A DNA stretch of 8,440 bases from Syntrophaceae bacterium (GTDB lineage: Bacteria; Desulfobacterota; Desulfomonilia; Desulfomonilales; Desulfomonilaceae): positions 1 through 8,440 of the forward strand of contig JACWAG010000042.1 in the NCBI GenBank assembly GCA_014874425.1. The letters run 5' to 3'. Positions 6,089 to 8,440 of the stretch are shown in pieces; position 1 is the stretch's first letter; each line of letters opens with the position of its first letter. The notes below the pieces were generated by a model that saw only the letters and a list, made by a program, of their open reading frames with translations, had not been told where the DNA came from and searched no databases. A program made the position numbers and the translations under genes.

Positions 6089-8071
6089 TTGATTTTTCTA
6101 AATAACGTGGCCAAGTATTACCAGGGCAAAGCGCTTTTTGAACAGATTAATCTTAATGTGCATCGTGGAGATCGAGTTGGAATTGTCGGCCCTAATGGGG
6201 CCGGGAAATCGACTCTGTTGGGCATGATGGAAGGAGTTATAGAACCTGACAAAGGTGAGGTGACTGTTGAAAAGAAAATTACCATAGGGGTCCTGCATCA
6301 GGAAATTCTCCACGGAAACGACGGTCCTATCCTTGAAGAGGTTATGAACGTTTCTGATCGACTGAGGCAGATAAAGACTAGATTGCGTGAACTTGAACAC
6401 GCTATGGGAACAGCGGCCGCAGGTTCAGAGGATGCAGCCGAATTTCTGGAAGAGCATGGGCATATTCTCAGCGAATTTGAGCAATTGGGTGGCTATTCCC
6501 TAGAGGCAAGAGCAACAAAGACATTGCAGGGTTTGGGCTTCTCAGCGGATGATTGGAACCGACGCTGGAGTGAATTTTCCGGAGGATGGCGGATGCGCGT
6601 AGCGTTAGCCAAAATCCTGCTGTCTGAACCTGACGCCCTCTTACTTGATGAACCGACCAACCATCTCGATCTGGAGAGCCTGTTATGGGTCGAACGCTAT
6701 CTCGCGGACTTTAGGGGCGCTCTGGTTATTGTGTCTCATGACAGGGCCTTTTTGAACAAACTCGTGACCCGAATTGTGGAGGTCGCAGCGGGTAGAGTCA
6801 CTACTTGCACAGGAAATTTTGATGATCACGAAAGATCAAAAGAAACTCAGCAGGAGATCTTGGTTGCGGCTTACAAAAATCAGCAGGAAAAAATTAAGAG
6901 AATCCAAAAGTTCATAGACCAGAACCGTGTTAAGGCGAGGACGGCCAGCCGCGCTCAAAGCAGATTGAAGATGCTCGACAAGATCGAAAAGATCGACATT
7001 CCAAACAGAACGAAAAAAGTCAAATTTACGTTTCCACAACCACAACCGTCAGGGAGAAGAGTTCTCGAAATTTCGAATCTTGTTAAAAAGTACGGTTCCA
7101 AAACCGTATACGATGGGTTTGATTTTAAGGTTGATAAAGGTGAGAAAATAGGACTTGTAGGACCCAATGGGGCCGGTAAGTCGACTTTACTGAAAATAAT
7201 GGCGGGCGTTTTGTCGCCTGATGATGGATTGGTTAATTATGGCCACAACGTTAAAGTGGGGTATTTCGCTCAGCACCAATCTGAAAGTCTGAACTCAGAG
7301 CTTACGGTCCTTCAGGAAGCTCAGTCGGCAGCGCCCAGCATTACTGAGCAAGAAGTTAGAAACATCTTGGGCGCGTTTTTGTTTTCCGGGGATGACGTTT
7401 TTAAAAAGGTCAAAGTCCTTTCAGGCGGTGAAAAAAGTCGTCTGGCTTTAACGAAAATCCTGCTTTCACCACCAAACTTTTTGCTCATGGACGAGCCTAC
7501 GAACCATCTTGACATCCCTTCATGCGAGGTCCTTGAGGAGAGTTTAAAAAAGTTCACCGGGACCATAGTGTTGATCACTCATGACAGAAGACTCATGAAT
7601 GGGGTTTGCACTGGCATTCTCGAAATTCATGACAGCACGGGGGACTTTTATCCTGGAAACTACGATGATTACCAGTTCAAAAAGGACCTAATGAGCAAAG
7701 ACATCCAAAGTAATTCTACTGAGGTTCAACCAGTACGTCCCGTTGCCCAGGCAAGCCCAATTAATTTTGGCAATAAGGATCAGCGAAAAGATAAAAAGAG
7801 AAAGGACGCTCAAGCACGTCAGGTATTATCGAAAAAAATGGCCCCAGTCAAAGAACAGATCACGCGTATAGAAATTGAATTGGGGAAGAAGGAACTCAGG
7901 CGGAAGGAGATTCAGGATTTTATCGCAGACCCCAAAATTTACGAGGACAAAGAAGCATTGATGTCGCTATTAACCGAAGAACCAGCCATCTGTAAGGAGA
8001 TCTCCGCTCTAGAGGAGAAATGGGAGACGCTTCACACTGAACTCGAAACGCTCGAAGCAGAATCCATCTGA
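6089..8071 (+). CDS. ABC-F family ATPase (ribosome-associated, YheS/Uup-like)
   Basis: ABC-F proteins are soluble twin ABC ATPases that bind the ribosomal E site and relieve stalled or non-productive states. This 660-residue protein has no membrane segments. The first ABC domain has Walker A GPNGAGKST (34-42), signature FSGGW (163-167), Walker B LLLDEPTNHLD with catalytic Glu188, and switch His217. The interdomain linker (about 255-305) is a charged helical pair with RVKARTASRAQSRLKMLDK. The second ABC domain has Walker A (358-366), signature LSGGE (444-448), Walker B with Glu469, and switch His498. A Lys/Glu-rich coiled coil of the Uup/YheS kind fills about 570-660. The start is TTG, immediately after an in-frame TGA, with a strong Shine-Dalgarno; the next Met is near residue 46, inside the first domain. 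Nothing marks it as an antibiotic-resistance type; a housekeeping translation role is more likely. Confidence 0.97.
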   Translation: MIFLNNVAKYYQGKALFEQINLNVHRGDRVGIVGPNGAGKSTLLGMMEGVIEPDKGEVTVEKKITIGVLHQEILHGNDGPILEEVMNVSDRLRQIKTRLRELEHAMGTAAAGSEDAAEFLEEHGHILSEFEQLGGYSLEARATKTLQGLGFSADDWNRRWSEFSGGWRMRVALAKILLSEPDALLLDEPTNHLDLESLLWVERYLADFRGALVIVSHDRAFLNKLVTRIVEVAAGRVTTCTGNFDDHERSKETQQEILVAAYKNQQEKIKRIQKFIDQNRVKARTASRAQSRLKMLDKIEKIDIPNRTKKVKFTFPQPQPSGRRVLEISNLVKKYGSKTVYDGFDFKVDKGEKIGLVGPNGAGKSTLLKIMAGVLSPDDGLVNYGHNVKVGYFAQHQSESLNSELTVLQEAQSAAPSITEQEVRNILGAFLFSGDDVFKKVKVLSGGEKSRLALTKILLSPPNFLLMDEPTNHLDIPSCEVLEESLKKFTGTIVLITHDRRLMNGVCTGILEIHDSTGDFYPGNYDDYQFKKDLMSKDIQSNSTEVQPVRPVAQASPINFGNKDQRKDKKRKDAQARQVLSKKMAPVKEQITRIEIELGKKELRRKEIQDFIADPKIYEDKEALMSLLTEEPAICKEISALEEKWETLHTELETLEAESI

Positions 8072-8116
8072 GGTTTCTGAGGTCTGGGTATAAATTGTTA
8101 CAGCCCCCAGTTTGTT

Positions 8117-8127
8117 ACGCTGAGCGT
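8117..8127. repeat. Palindrome ACGCT-G-AGCGT downstream of the ABC-F gene
   Basis: A perfect 11-bp palindrome sits 46 bp after the ABC-F stop. Together with 6011-6021 it fits the shared pattern ACRCT-S-AGYGT. Its first two bases overlap the second copy of a direct repeat TTGTTAC (8095-8101 and 8112-8118, 17-bp period). Its function is unknown. Confidence 0.3.
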
Positions 8128-8157
8128 TTAATATAGGGTACAGAATGCTATCTTTAT

Positions 8158-8190
8158 AGACTACCAATCCATTAACGGGTCTGTTTTTTT
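8158..8190 (+). terminator. Candidate intrinsic terminator of the ABC-F gene
   Basis: AGAC-ta-CC (8158-8165) can pair with GGGTCT (8177-8182), leaving a 2-nt bulge and a loop of about 11 nt. It is followed after one G by seven T (8184-8190). The stem is weak but the T-tract is good, and it lies about 90 bp after the ABC-F stop. Confidence 0.4.
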
Positions 8191-8221
8191 AGCTCATCCA
8201 CAACACGGTGGACATCGGCTA
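8190..8221. repeat. Imperfect inverted repeat between the ABC-F terminator and the Fe-S protein gene
   Basis: TAGC (8190-8193) pairs with GCTA (8218-8221), and TCCAC (8197-8201) pairs with GTGGA (8208-8212), around a 6-nt loop and a small asymmetric internal loop. It ends 4 bp past the stop of the minus-strand gene. On that strand it is followed by seven A rather than U, so it is not a canonical terminator. It may still stabilise the 3' end of the small mRNA. Confidence 0.4.
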
Positions 8222-8225
8222 GACA

Positions 8226-8417
8226 TCATTTTCCTGACGGGTTATTGGTGGCGCAATGACATCCCCCAATCTTCTTTTCGAACATGATTTTTTCCATGAT
8301 CAATGATTTGCCATTAGTCATGAAATCTTGCTCCAGATTATTCCTAGTGTAACCAAAACAGTAGCAGATAAGTTGATTGTCATCATGATCGTTTGGGTTC
8401 TTTGAACCGAGCGCCAT
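8226..8417 (-). CDS. Small BFD/CopZ-N-like [2Fe-2S]-binding protein
   Basis: This complete 63-residue protein has the arrangement CYCFGYT (Cys18, Cys20), then 32 residues, then CHC (Cys53, Cys55), followed by ATNNPSG. That is the cluster-binding pattern of the BFD-like / CopZ N-terminal [2Fe-2S] domain, with CxC in the second half as in the CopZ-type version rather than the CxxC of bacterioferritin-associated ferredoxin. It has no second domain, and the chain stops soon after the NPSG turn, before the extra Cys-containing tail of longer relatives. Its role is probably electron or cluster transfer; the partner cannot be told from the window. The ATG at 8417 has a very strong Shine-Dalgarno (TAGGAGG, 10 nt upstream), suggesting high translation. 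Its promoter lies outside the window. Confidence 0.85.
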   Translation of the reverse strand: MALGSKNPNDHDDNQLICYCFGYTRNNLEQDFMTNGKSLIMEKIMFEKKIGGCHCATNNPSGK

Positions 8418-8440
8418 TCTAATCTTTCCTCCTAAATAAG

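Noticed and set aside
6089..8071. ABC-F gene as an antibiotic-resistance (ARE) determinant
   Set aside because: The interdomain linker is of ordinary length and the C-terminal coiled coil is of the housekeeping Uup/YheS type. No resistance context or mobile element is present.

Overview
The window looks like a stretch of ordinary chromosome from a Gram-negative bacterium of moderate GC content. My best guess is a deltaproteobacterium in the broad sense (Desulfobacterota/Thermodesulfobacteriota, sulfate-reducing or syntrophic type). This is inferred from the riboflavin-nusB gene cluster, the TtcA-like protein with a CxC motif, and a free-standing CxC/CxC iron-sulfur mini-protein. No rRNA, tRNA, CRISPR array, insertion sequence or phage gene was seen.

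Layout. At the left edge (1-439, + strand) is the 3' end of a MiaB-family tRNA methylthiotransferase, best matched to MtaB. It converges on a long minus-strand block spanning 505-5806. In transcription order, right to left, this block holds: a TtcA-like PP-loop tRNA thiolase; riboflavin synthase (ribE); the bifunctional DHBP synthase/GTP cyclohydrolase II (ribBA); lumazine synthase (ribH); nusB; and a secreted or envelope-facing Pro/Glu-rich protein of unknown function. The ttcA-ribE-ribBA-ribH-nusB genes lie 13-65 bp apart on one strand and are probably one operon. The last gene sits 114 bp downstream of nusB and may have its own promoter. A roughly 280-bp divergent region (5807-6088) separates this block from a plus-strand ABC-F ATPase (6089-8071), which is followed by a candidate terminator. 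At the right edge a complete small [2Fe-2S]-type protein lies on the minus strand (8226-8417).

How the genes work together. RibBA supplies both early branches of riboflavin synthesis, from GTP and from ribulose-5-phosphate. RibH joins the branches to make lumazine, and RibE dismutates lumazine to riboflavin. The deaminase/reductase RibD is not in the window, and I see no FMN riboswitch (RFN element) ahead of ttcA or ribE. NusB (rRNA antitermination), TtcA-like and MtaB-like proteins (tRNA sulfur modification) and the ABC-F protein (ribosome-associated) give the neighbourhood an RNA/translation housekeeping flavour around the riboflavin genes.

I do not find a clearly new biological system. 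The points most worth checking are: a His-to-Gln change at a metal-binding motif in the RibB domain; a CxC in place of CxxC in the TtcA-like protein; an inverted repeat abutting the ribH Shine-Dalgarno; a TTG start for the ABC-F gene with an overlapping out-of-frame ATG; and the uncharacterised Pro-rich exported protein.
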